From contig NZ_BONI01000025.1 in assembly GCF_016862635.1 (NCBI RefSeq), positions 1-64,000 of the forward strand: a stretch of DNA of 64,000 nt, given 5' to 3'. This document shows positions 48,883 to 58,800 of the stretch, piece by piece (the first letter of the stretch is position 1; each line of letters begins with the position of its first letter). Origin of the DNA: Catellatospora coxensis. GTDB taxonomy: Bacteria > Actinomycetota > Actinomycetes > Mycobacteriales > Micromonosporaceae. A program made the translations under genes and the position numbers. Under the pieces are notes generated by a model that saw nothing but the letters and a program-made list of their open reading frames with translations, was not told where the DNA came from and ran no database searches.

Positions 48883-51627
48883 TCATGGCGAGGGTCGAGC
48901 GCCGCCGGTGCCGACAAGTCGTTCGGAGAGGCCCGCCGCGGCCGGGTGGCCGAGTTCACACGCCATCTCGAACGCTTCGTGCCATGCCCGCACGGCATCG
49001 TCGGCACGTCCGAGGGCGCGCCAGGTGTCGCCGAGGCCCGTCAGCGGTTCGATCAGGTTGTAGCGGTCGCCGATGGCGCGGTAGAGCTCGACTGATCGCA
49101 GATAGCTCTCCGTCGCTGAGACCAGGGCGCCGCCGAGGTGGCTGATGAGCCCGAGGCTGTCGTGGCAGTTGGCCTGTCCCATGAGATCGCCCGACGTCTC
49201 CGCCAGCTTCAGCGCCGCCGCACAGTGTTCGCGGCCGGATTCGAGCCGGCCGAGTCTGGCCTCGTACCAACCCATCGCGCCCAGCGCCCGGCCCTGCCCG
49301 GCGAGGTGACCGGCCAGTTCATAGTGATGCAACCCCTTTTGCGCGTACGCCAACGCGGCCTCGAAGTCACCGGCGCTCTCGCTTCGCAGACACCGCAGGT
49401 GGTAGGTGCTTGCCAGCCCGTTGTGATCGTCCAGCAGCGTGAACTGCGCGACCGCCACCTCGAGCGCCGCGTCTGCTTCTTCCGGCTCGCCGTGCCGGAA
49501 GTGCGCCATGGCGAGGTGGAAGGCCGAGTTCGCCTGCCCGTCGGCACTGGCGGATCTCCGCGCCGCCTCGAGTGCCCGGGTCTGGGTGGTCAGCCAGTCG
49601 CGTCCGTAACCACGGCGGCGCAGGAACGTGCTCATGCACCAGGCGACCCGCCAGACGTGCTCGTCGAAGCCGCTGACCTCGGTGACGGCGGCGAGGGCGG
49701 CCCGCTCACGTTCGAACCACCCCATCGCCGCATCCCTGGTGGTCAGCCGTTCGACGGTCACTCCGGGCGACATCGGCGCCAGGCGGAGCGGATCCCGGTT
49801 GGGATCGAGCAGTCCCGCGGCCGTGTGCGCGGTATGGACGTAATGATCGAGGAGCCGTCGCAGCGCGACGCGGGCCTCCGCGGTGCCCACCGGCGGTGAG
49901 AGCTCCTTGGCGTAGGCCCGCAGCAGGTCGTGCGTGCCGAACCGCCGCGGCTCCTGCTCGGTCAAGAGCTGTGCGCGGGCCAGCTCATGCAGCAACGGCT
50001 GCACCTCCGCCTCGCCCAGACCGGCCAGGCTGGCGACCGCGGCCGGCCCGACTTCCGGGCCAGGGTGCAGGCCCAACAGCCGGAACAGGTGCACGGCCTG
50101 CTCGCTGACCGCTCGGAGCGACCACGAGAACACCGATCGCACGTCGGCTTTCGGATCATGCGCGTTCAGGGTTCCGAGGACGTCGTCTTCCAGCGTCGAT
50201 GCCAGCGCAGCCAGTGTCAGCCCCGGCGCGATGGAAAGCCGTGCCGCCACCACGGCCAGTGCTAGCGGCAACCCGGCGCAGCGGCGGGCTATCCGCGCGG
50301 CTGCCTCCGCATCGGTGAGCGTGCCCAGCCTTCCCGCGAGCAGATCCAGCGCTTCCGGTTCGGCCAGCACGTCCAGCGGCACCGCCGTAGCCCCTTCCAC
50401 GGCGACGAGCCCGGCGAGCGGATCGCGGCTGCTGATCAGCGCGAAACTGCCGGGAGTTCCCGGAAGCAGCGGCCGTACCTGCTCGGCGTCACGTGCGTTG
50501 TCGAGCACCACGAGTACCTTGCGGCCCGCGAGCACGCTGCGGTAAAGCGCCGCGCGGGCCTGCATGCCCGGCGGCACCCGGTCTGCCGGATGGCCGAGCG
50601 CCTCGAGGAAGGCCGACAGCACCTCACCCGGGTCCACGGTCGACGGGTGGGGATCGAAGCCGCGTAGGTTGACGAAGAGCTGCCCATCGGGGAATCGGTC
50701 CGCTGCGAGTCTCGCCCAGTGGATCGCGAGGGCGGACTTGCCGACCCCCGCTGGTCCGGTCACCACCGCGGCACCGGCGGCCTGGTCCAGCACGGCCAGT
50801 TCACGCTGTCGGCCGACGAATCCCGGCACGGTCATCGGCAACTGCGCGGGCACCCGGAAGACCGCCTGCTGGGCGCCAGGCAGGCGCAGCACCTCTTGAT
50901 GCGCGGCCTGCAGGCGTTCTCCCGGGTCCACGCCCAGTTCGCTGAGCAGCAGCTCGCGTGTGGCCTGGAAGGCGGACAACGCCTCGGCTTGGCGGCCTGC
51001 GTGGTGTAGGGCCCGCATCAGCTGCGCGACCAGACCCTCTCGCAGCGGATGCTGGATCGCGTAGTGGCTGAGGTCGGCGGTGAGCTCCGGATCGGATCCG
51101 GCCGACAGCCGTGCCTCGAACCATTCCTCCAGCGCCGCGAGACGCAGCTCGATCAGGCTGGTGGCGAGAGCGGAAACCGTGGGCGCGGGTGGAACGTCGG
51201 CGAAGGGCTCGCCCGGCCACTGCCGTTGCGCCTCGGCGTAGAGCTTCGTCGCCTCGTGCAGGTCGCCCTGTGCGCGTGCCGCGCGGGCATCGCGGACCGA
51301 CTGTTCGAAGAGCGTGACGTCCCACTCGTCTCTGCCCAGCTGCAGCACGTACCCCGGCTTGCGTGTCATCAGTTTTGGCGCCGCGTCCCCGAGCTCGCGG
51401 CGCAGACGCGACACACAGCCGTGCACGAGCGTCCGTGGATTCGACGGCGGGTGGTCCGGCCACAGCTCGTCGATCAGCTGATCGACGCTGGCGAGCCCAC
51501 CTCGCCGGGCCAGCAGAATGGCCAGCACCTGCCGGATTCGCGGCGTGCCGACAGCGCGCGCCCGTCCACATTCGACGATCTCCAGTGGACCGAGCGAGCG
51601 AATCAGCAGCACACGACCGCCTTCCAT
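48883..51627 (-). CDS. SARP/AfsR-type regulator (HTH-BTAD, NB-ARC, TPR)
   Basis: A ~914-residue transcription activator of the large SARP type. An OmpR-like DNA-binding domain lies at ~8-95 (LGPLEIVECGRARAVGTPRIRQVLAILL, then RRELGDAAPKLMTRKPGYVL). A BTAD domain follows at ~100-245, and an NB-ARC ATPase at ~265-530 with Walker A GPAGVGKS (291-298) and Walker B KVLVVLDNARD. TPR-like repeats fill the C-terminal third (YAQKGLHHYELAGHLAGQGRALGAMGWYEARL). Such proteins switch on secondary-metabolism or exoenzyme genes. The start may be ATG 51627 or GTG 51612; GGAAGG precedes the latter. It is divergent from a secreted protease 67 bases away, a probable target. Confidence 0.9.
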   Translation of the reverse strand: MEGGRVLLIRSLGPLEIVECGRARAVGTPRIRQVLAILLARRGGLASVDQLIDELWPDHPPSNPRTLVHGCVSRLRRELGDAAPKLMTRKPGYVLQLGRDEWDVTLFEQSVRDARAARAQGDLHEATKLYAEAQRQWPGEPFADVPPAPTVSALATSLIELRLAALEEWFEARLSAGSDPELTADLSHYAIQHPLREGLVAQLMRALHHAGRQAEALSAFQATRELLLSELGVDPGERLQAAHQEVLRLPGAQQAVFRVPAQLPMTVPGFVGRQRELAVLDQAAGAAVVTGPAGVGKSALAIHWARLAADRFPDGQLFVNLRGFDPHPSTVDPGEVLSAFLEALGHPADRVPPGMQARAALYRSVLAGRKVLVVLDNARDAEQVRPLLPGTPGSFALISSRDPLAGLVAVEGATAVPLDVLAEPEALDLLAGRLGTLTDAEAAARIARRCAGLPLALAVVAARLSIAPGLTLAALASTLEDDVLGTLNAHDPKADVRSVFSWSLRAVSEQAVHLFRLLGLHPGPEVGPAAVASLAGLGEAEVQPLLHELARAQLLTEQEPRRFGTHDLLRAYAKELSPPVGTAEARVALRRLLDHYVHTAHTAAGLLDPNRDPLRLAPMSPGVTVERLTTRDAAMGWFERERAALAAVTEVSGFDEHVWRVAWCMSTFLRRRGYGRDWLTTQTRALEAARRSASADGQANSAFHLAMAHFRHGEPEEADAALEVAVAQFTLLDDHNGLASTYHLRCLRSESAGDFEAALAYAQKGLHHYELAGHLAGQGRALGAMGWYEARLGRLESGREHCAAALKLAETSGDLMGQANCHDSLGLISHLGGALVSATESYLRSVELYRAIGDRYNLIEPLTGLGDTWRALGRADDAVRAWHEAFEMACELGHPAAAGLSERLVGTGGARPSP

Positions 51628-51693
51628 GTTTCGTACAGCTTTGGTGCAGTGCAAGCGACCACTATAACCACGCAACAGACAACCCCCGAGGAA

Positions 51694-52488
51694 ATGGGAG
51701 TGCATGTGCTAACGGGCAGCAAACGGCGTATTTCCCTGGCGTTGACGGCAGCCGCCGCGACCGTGACGGCGATCGCCGCGGTCCCGGCGCACGCGGCGCC
51801 GGCGCCTTCCAACGAGCGTGTGGTCACTGTCGAGCGTGCCGCCGACGGCACGCTCACCGAGACGATCTACCAGGTCGCTCCCGGCTTCACCGGTGCCCTC
51901 CTCGCGAACAACCTGCGGGCCAAGGGCGCTTCCCACGTCGCGGTGCTCTCCGGCGAGCAGGCCAGTGGTGACGTCGTGGCCGCGGTCGCGGCCTGTTCGT
52001 CCGGCTCGGCCCGCACCTGGCCCAGCTCGGCGACCTGTTTCGTCCGGTGGTCGTACAACGGCGCGGTCCGCCCGGTGATCGACTTCGTCGACCACTCCGG
52101 CGCGAGCTGGCCTGTCGGACGCGCCGTGACGGAGTGGAACGAAACCTCCGGCATCGACTCCATCTACCGCCCGGCCAGTTCGGGCTGCGACGGCGCGCCG
52201 GCGCACTGCGTCCACGTCTACAGTTCCAACTACGGCGCCACCGGCTGGACGGGAAGCACCTCACGCACCTTCAACGCCGCGAACACCTACTACGCCAGCG
52301 CCTCGGTGAAGCTCAACGACTACTACGGGGGCACCGAGGCGCAGAAGTGGAACACGGCCTGCCACGAGCTGGGCCATGTCCTCGGCCTCGGCCACAACAC
52401 CGGCACCGAGAGCTGCCTCTACTCGTCCCGGACCAGCACCAAGTACCCGGACGCCGACGACTACAACCTGCTCGAGCGTTACTACTAA
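51694..52488 (+). CDS. Secreted snapalysin-like zinc metalloprotease
   Basis: A 264-residue exported protease. A signal sequence (ALTAAAATVTAIAAVPAHAA, AxA end) is followed by a pro-region, and the mature domain carries HELGHVLGLGH at residues 224-234, the HExxHxxGxxH zinc site. Asp or His near the third ligand, and the C-terminal YPDADDYNLLERYY, agree with small neutral proteases of the M7/snapalysin type. Several Cys may form disulfides. The ATG at 51694 is taken as start; the GTG at 51706 has a better-spaced GGGAG. Its divergent neighbour is a SARP regulator. Confidence 0.86.
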   Translation: MGVHVLTGSKRRISLALTAAAATVTAIAAVPAHAAPAPSNERVVTVERAADGTLTETIYQVAPGFTGALLANNLRAKGASHVAVLSGEQASGDVVAAVAACSSGSARTWPSSATCFVRWSYNGAVRPVIDFVDHSGASWPVGRAVTEWNETSGIDSIYRPASSGCDGAPAHCVHVYSSNYGATGWTGSTSRTFNAANTYYASASVKLNDYYGGTEAQKWNTACHELGHVLGLGHNTGTESCLYSSRTSTKYPDADDYNLLERYY

Positions 52489-52495
52489 GATCTCC

Positions 52496-52532
52496 GGTCG
52501 GCCGGTGACGTCGATGACGTCACCGGCCGACC
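52496..52532 (+). terminator. 17-bp stem-loop after the metalloprotease
   Basis: GGTCGGCCGGTGACGTC (52496-52512) pairs perfectly with 52516-52532 around loop GAT. It lies eight bases after the stop codon and before the LuxR gene. Confidence 0.78.
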
Positions 52533-52605
52533 TGGCCTGTCGGCAAGAACCCGAGCCGCCGCGACGGCACTTGTGCGCGTGCCTCGAAAAGCGAGATCAT
52601 CACCC

Positions 52606-55560
52606 ATGCTCGACCCCTCGCCCGAGAACGACGGGACTTCACCGACGGTTTCCACACCACGTTTCGTGGGTCGTGATCGTGAGATGGCGACGCTTCGGGG
52701 CGCCTTGGCCCGGCCACCGGCGATCGTGCTGGTGGAGGGCGAGGCGGGGATCGGGAAGAGCCGGCTGCTGCGAGAGTGGTCGGCCGCGCCGGACCAGCGC
52801 ACCGCTCTGGTCTCGGTGTGCCCACCGCTTCGCGAGTCGCTGACGTTGGGGCCGATCGTCGACGCGTTCCGTGGGATCGACGGCCCGGTGTCGCGATTGC
52901 GGCTCACCGAGCTCGCGGGCGCGTTGCGGCCCCTGTTCCCTGAGTGGTCGTCGGACCTGCCGCCCGCACTGCCGCCGTTGGACGACGCGAAGGCGGCCCG
53001 GCATCGCCTGTTCCGCGCCTTGGACGAGCTGCTGCGGGCGCTGCGTGTCGATGTCCTCGTGCTGGAGGACGCCCACTGGGCCGACGAGGTGACCTTGGAG
53101 TTCCTGCTGTTCGTCACCTCCCGGCAGCAGTCGGGCGGGCCGAGCCTCGTGATCTCCTACCGGCCGGAGGAGGTGGACGTCGGGTCGCTGCTGCTGCGGC
53201 TGACGTCCCGGTTGCCCGCCGGCGTGACCCAGCTGCGGATCGCCCTGGCGCCGATGCGGCCCGACGACACGGCGGCGCTGGTGTCCTCGATGCTGGACGG
53301 CAACCCGCTGTCACAGGAGTTCGCGACGTTCCTGCACGAGCGGACCGGTGGCGTTCCGCTGGCGCTGGAGGAGTCGGTTCGCCTCATGTGCGACCGCGCC
53401 GACCTCGTCTTCCGCGCCGGGCAGTGGGTCCGGCTGAAGCTGCGCGAGCTTCGGGTGCCGCCGACGGTGCGCGACTCCACCCGGGAGCGGGTGGGCCGGC
53501 TGTCGCCTCCGGCGCAGCAGGTGCTGCGAGCCGCGGCCACGTTGGCTGAGCGGTCGTCGGTGGCCACGATCGCGGCGACCGCCGGTCTGTCGCCGGCTGC
53601 GTGTCGAGACGCGATCGGGGAGGCGGCCACCGCGGGCGTCCTGGACGGCGACGACCGCGGCCAGTGGCGATTCCGGCACGTGCTGGCCGCCACGGCTGTC
53701 TACGAGGCGATCCCGCTGACCGACCGCAGACAGTTCCACCTGCTGGCCGGCCGGGCCTTGGAGGAGATCCATCCGCCGCCTGTCGCACGCCTTGCCCACC
53801 ACTTCCGTGAGGCGCGGGAGACGCAGTCCTGGGCGCGGTACGCCGAGCGGGGTGCCGAGCTGGCGATGGCCTCGGGTGACCACACCAAGGCGGTCGGCTT
53901 GCTGGTCGATCTGCTGTCGTGGGCGGTGTTGCCGCCGGCGGATCGGGCACGGGTCGCGCGCATCGCCGGAGTCGCCGCACTGGGTCGTCGTGAACCGGTC
54001 GACGAGGTCTACCACCGCGTGATCCGTACCTTGCGGTCGGTGCTGGAGACCCCGGGTCTCTCCGCCCGTGAGCAGGCCGAGATCCGCAACCCCCTGGGCC
54101 GGCTGCTGATCACCGGGGGTGAGGCGCAGGCCGCCCTCAGCGAGCTGGAGCAGGCGGTGGCCAACCTCGACCACGACCCGGTCGAGGCGGCTCGGGCGAT
54201 GACCTATCTGGGATGGGCCTATGCGGGGCCGTGGCCGGCGTCGACCCATCGGCGTTGGCTGGATCGCGCCGCCGAGCTCACCGCCGCGTTCGACTCTCCC
54301 GCGGAGCGGCTGAACCTGGCCGGCAACCGGGCGGCGGCGTTGCTCATGCTCGGTGAGGAGGAGGCCTGGGACGTCGTCGCCGGCCTGCCCGTCGACGGCG
54401 CGACCTCGGCGGAGCGTCTCGACGTGGCCCGCATCCACACGAATGTCGGGACCGGCGCACTGATCTGGGGACGGTACGCCGACGCGGAGGAACACCTCGC
54501 CGTGGCCATGCGCCTCGCCGAGGCCGAGCAGGCGTCGCGGTTGCAGCACAACGTCGGACTCGAACAGGCCAACCTGGCGTGGCTCACCGGCCGGTGGGAG
54601 GGTCTCGCGGAGCTGAGCGCGGCACTCGTCGACGTCGACCGGGACCGGCCGGCGCACTACCTCGGCAGCGTCCGCCTCGCGGCCCGGCTGGCGGCCGCGG
54701 CCGGGCGGCGGCGCGCCGCGGAGGAGCAGTTCCGGCTGGTCCTGGAGGAGTCTGCCCGTCTCGGCGCGGCCGACGACACGATGGAGGCCGCCGCCGCGCT
54801 GGCCAGGCTGTGGCTGGCGGACGGGAACAGCGGCCGGGCGTTGCAGATCACGAACGAGCCGATGGACACCGTACGGAGAAAGGGCATCTGGGTCTGGGCG
54901 ACGGACCTCGTTCCCGCCCGGATCGAGGCGCACCTCGCGGCGGGCGACCTGACGGCCGCGACCCGCCTGGGCGACCAGTTCGCCAGAGGGCTGCGCGGCT
55001 GTTCGGCTCCTGCGCCTCGCGCGGCCCTCGCCGTATGCCGTGCCCTGCTGGCCGCCGCCGCCGGAGACCATGCCCGCGCGGCGACGGCATACGAGCGGGC
55101 GGCACGCGCCTGGAGCGCGTTGCCGCGCCCCTATGACGCCATGCTCGCCCGCGAGCGCCAAGCCGAGGCGTTCATCGCGCAAGGCCGGCTCGAACAGGGT
55201 CGAGAGCTGCTGGCCGCGCAGTACGAGCAGCTGTTCAGGCTCGGCGCCCGCGGCGACGCGGACCGGGTCGCGCAGCGGCTTCGCGAACACGGCGCGGAGG
55301 TTCCGCGGTTGTGGCGCGGCGGCCGGCGGGGGTACGGCGACCAGCTCTCGCCCAGGGAGCTCGACGTGGTCCAACTGGTCGTCGCAGGCAAGACCAATCG
55401 GGAGATCAGCCGGGTCCTGGCCAAGTCGCCGGCCACGGTGGATCAGCAGCTGCGTGCGGCGATGCGCAAGTTGAAGGTGACCTCCCGGACCGCGCTCGCG
55501 GTCAAGGCGGTGGAGGCCGGGGTGTTCGCAGAAGAGGACTCCCTCGAAGACCCGTCATGA
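52606..55560 (+). CDS. LuxR-family ATP-binding regulator (LAL type)
   Basis: A 984-residue LAL regulator. An N-terminal AAA/STAND ATPase begins FVGRDREMATLRGAL, with Walker A GEAGIGKS (45-52) and Walker B DVLVLEDAHWADE. A long helical TPR-like middle follows (residues ~330-880). The LuxR helix-turn-helix is at the C-terminus (SPRELDVVQLVVAGKTNREISRVLAK, TVDQQLRAAMRKL), matching the typical length of this class. LALs sense a small molecule and activate catabolic or secondary-metabolic genes. The ATG at 52606 is chosen as the first Met after a leader lacking homology. The large secreted subtilase downstream is a possible target. Confidence 0.92.
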   Translation: MLDPSPENDGTSPTVSTPRFVGRDREMATLRGALARPPAIVLVEGEAGIGKSRLLREWSAAPDQRTALVSVCPPLRESLTLGPIVDAFRGIDGPVSRLRLTELAGALRPLFPEWSSDLPPALPPLDDAKAARHRLFRALDELLRALRVDVLVLEDAHWADEVTLEFLLFVTSRQQSGGPSLVISYRPEEVDVGSLLLRLTSRLPAGVTQLRIALAPMRPDDTAALVSSMLDGNPLSQEFATFLHERTGGVPLALEESVRLMCDRADLVFRAGQWVRLKLRELRVPPTVRDSTRERVGRLSPPAQQVLRAAATLAERSSVATIAATAGLSPAACRDAIGEAATAGVLDGDDRGQWRFRHVLAATAVYEAIPLTDRRQFHLLAGRALEEIHPPPVARLAHHFREARETQSWARYAERGAELAMASGDHTKAVGLLVDLLSWAVLPPADRARVARIAGVAALGRREPVDEVYHRVIRTLRSVLETPGLSAREQAEIRNPLGRLLITGGEAQAALSELEQAVANLDHDPVEAARAMTYLGWAYAGPWPASTHRRWLDRAAELTAAFDSPAERLNLAGNRAAALLMLGEEEAWDVVAGLPVDGATSAERLDVARIHTNVGTGALIWGRYADAEEHLAVAMRLAEAEQASRLQHNVGLEQANLAWLTGRWEGLAELSAALVDVDRDRPAHYLGSVRLAARLAAAAGRRRAAEEQFRLVLEESARLGAADDTMEAAAALARLWLADGNSGRALQITNEPMDTVRRKGIWVWATDLVPARIEAHLAAGDLTAATRLGDQFARGLRGCSAPAPRAALAVCRALLAAAAGDHARAATAYERAARAWSALPRPYDAMLARERQAEAFIAQGRLEQGRELLAAQYEQLFRLGARGDADRVAQRLREHGAEVPRLWRGGRRGYGDQLSPRELDVVQLVVAGKTNREISRVLAKSPATVDQQLRAAMRKLKVTSRTALAVKAVEAGVFAEEDSLEDPS

Positions 55561-55801
55561 AAATTGACGTGTCCGCCGGATAGCTACGGTCTTCCGGTTC
55601 CCCGAGCATGGCTCCATGATCCATAGCCCTGGGGCGATTCATGGCTGAGCGACCTGTCGCGCGTGACGACGCCGCCGTCGAGCCTCCGCCACCATCCGAG
55701 CTGCCCCGCGAGCCGCGCGTCAGTGACCCCTGCGCCCGCGACGCCGACGGTTCCGGCGACCACCGGAACCACGACCCCTACCAACCCCTGTAGGCCGAAG
55801 G

Positions 55802-58800
55802 ATGCATGTGAAATTCAAAGCCCTCGCGGCTTCGCTGGCCGCGGCGATCGGCCTGAGCATGATCCAGGCAGCGCCGGCGTCCGCCGCCGAGCCGGATCCA
55901 GGCACCGCCAACAAGATCGATTCGAGCCTGACGGACCGCTTCCGCACGGAGCCGGCCTCCGACTTCTGGATCACCTTCGACACCAAGGCCGACCTCGGGC
56001 CGGCGAAGAAGATCACCGACTGGACCGCTCGTGGCCGGTTCGTCTACGACGCGCTGACCGCGGCGGCGAAGAACTCCCTGGCGTCCGTCTCCACCGAACT
56101 CGACCGGGCAGGCGTCAAGTACACCTCGTACCCGATCGCCAACACCGTGCTCGTCAAGGGGGGCACCCAGCAACTCGCCCTCAACATGGCCGCGAAGGTG
56201 CAGGTCGCCGAGATCCACGCGACGCCGCAGGTCGCCCTGGTCGAGCCCGTGGACAAGAAGAGCCCGGCTGACCAGGCTGCCCGCCCCGCCAGCGCGAAGG
56301 CCGCTGCGGCAGGCGCCGCCACCTGGGGTCTGGACGCCATCCGCGCCCCCGAGGCGTGGGCCATGGGCGGCACCGGTGCGGGCATCACCGTGTCCAACAT
56401 CGACTCGGGCGTGCAATTCGACCACCCCGCCCTGATGCGCCAGTACCGCGGCACGAAGCCCGACGGCACCGTCGACCACGACTACAACTGGATGGCCACC
56501 CGGGGCACGTGCACGGGCGCACCGTGCGACGACAACGGACACGGCACGCACACCATGGGCACCATCGTCGGCGCCGACGGCGCCAACCACGTCGGTGTCG
56601 CGCCGGACGCGCGGTGGATCGCGACGAACGGCTGCTGCGACAGCTCCGGTGTCGAGTCGCTGCTCCGGTCCGGCTGGTGGCTGCTCGCCCCGACCGACGT
56701 CCACGGGAACAGCCCCGACCCGTCCAAGCGCCCGCACGTCATCAACAACTCGTGGGGTCAGAACGTCGAGCACAACTTCGACGACTTCTTCCGGGCCGTC
56801 GACGAGGCCTGGACCGCCGCGGGCATCTTCAGCGTCTGGTCGTCGGGCAACACCTCGCCGTACGCGGCCTGCGACACCGTCTCCTCGCCCGGCTCCGCCG
56901 AGAGCGCCTACTCCGTCGGCGCCACCAAGTCGGATGGCACGCTCGCGCTGTTCTCCCGCAAGGGCGAGGGTGAAGGCGGCCGGATCAAGCCCGAGATCTC
57001 CGCTCCCGGCGAGGCCGTCTACTCCTCCTACCCGAACAACAGCTACGTCGAGATGTCCGGCACCTCGATGGCGGCGCCGCACGTCGCCGGGGCCGTCGCG
57101 GCGCTGTGGAGCTACGACCCGACCCTCATCGGGCAGGTCGAGGCGACCCGCCGACTGCTCGGCGAGTCGGCCGTCGACGTCGACGACACCGAGTGCGGCG
57201 GCACCGCCGAGGTCAACAACAAGTACGGCGAAGGCCGGCTCGACCTCGTCCGCCTGCTCGAGCTCGCACCCCGGCAGGGCGGCACCCTCACCGGTGTCGT
57301 GACCGCGAACGGCGCTCCGGTCCCCGCCGCCGAGGTGACGATCAGCGGGCCGTTCAGCCGGTCGATCGGCACCGACAAGGACGGCCGGTTCACCACGAAC
57401 CTCCCGGTCGGCGACTACCGGCTCAGCGCCGAGGTCTTCGGCTACCTGACCGCGACCGCCGACGTCACGATCACCCTCGGCCAGGACGTCTCCGTCACGC
57501 TGCCGCTCACGGCAGCCGCGCGGCACGACATCAGCGGCAGGGTCGTCGACGACAAGAAGCGACCCGTCCCGAACGCCGACGTCTCCGTCAAGGACACGCC
57601 GCTGAAGCCGGTACGCACGAACGCCGACGGCGCGTTCACGATCAGCGCCGTCCCCGAGGGCGAGTACGCGCTGAGCGTCAAGCCCAACGCCTGCCTCTCG
57701 CCCACGACCGTCCCGCTGACCGTCGGCGCGCAGAACGAGTCGCGCGAGATCCCGGTCGGGCTCGTCGTCGACAAGGGCGGCTACAGCTGCGCCGTCTCCG
57801 ACGGCGAGTACCTGCGCGGCACCGACCCGGTCGCGTTCGACGGCAGCGTGTGGGCGGCGGTGCAGCTGCCGTTCCCGATCGCGCTCTACAACGGCAGCCA
57901 CGACACCCTCGGTGTCGGCCTGCGCGGTGTGATCTCCCCGGACCCCGACAGCGGACCCGGACCCGGCACGGGCGGTGCGGGTGTCTTCCCGTTCTACGTC
58001 GAGTCCCCGGTCGAGTTCGCCCCCGGTGGGGGAGTCTTCACGGCGGCCACCAAGGTCGACGGCGAGGACGCGTTCGTCGTCGAGTACCGCAACACCAGGC
58101 TCTGGGCGTACCCCATCCGGTCGGAGTACACGGAGCCGGTCAACTTCTCGGCCACGTTCACCCGCTCCGGCACGGTGATCCTCGGCTACGGCGACGGCAT
58201 CGGGACCGACGACCCGGTGACCGCCGGCGCGAACGGTGTCACCGGCATCCAGGGCTGGGCCGGCGTCGACGGCATCCGGTTCTCCGACAGCGCCCCGGTG
58301 CTGCGCGACGGGATGATCGTCACCTACGACATGCCTGACTTCGGGTACCTCGACGCGACCGTCGTCGACAAGAACGACGGGCTGCCGGTGGCCGGGGCCA
58401 AGGTCTCGTTCACGGACAAGAACGGGCTCGTCGAGACGGTCACGACCAACGGGACCGGCATCGTGCACCGCCAGCTTCCGCTCGGCGACTACACCATGAC
58501 GATCGACGCGCCGAACTACACGACTGCGGCGTACCCCTTCTCCCTCGACAAGCTCTACGCGAACTCCAAGATCGACGCGCGGCTGACCACGGGCGTCGCC
58601 GGCCTGAAGGCCGGCGGCCTCGACGCGCTGCTGGGCGTCGACCAGAACGGTGTGGGCGAGCTGACGCTGACCAACAACGGTTCCGCGCCGCTCACGTACA
58701 GCCTGGGCGAGGCCGCGCGACACCCCGAGCTCGACGCCGCCGGCGCCACCACGCGCACCGGCAAGGGTGCGGCCAGCACGATCGACCTCACCGCGTGGAA

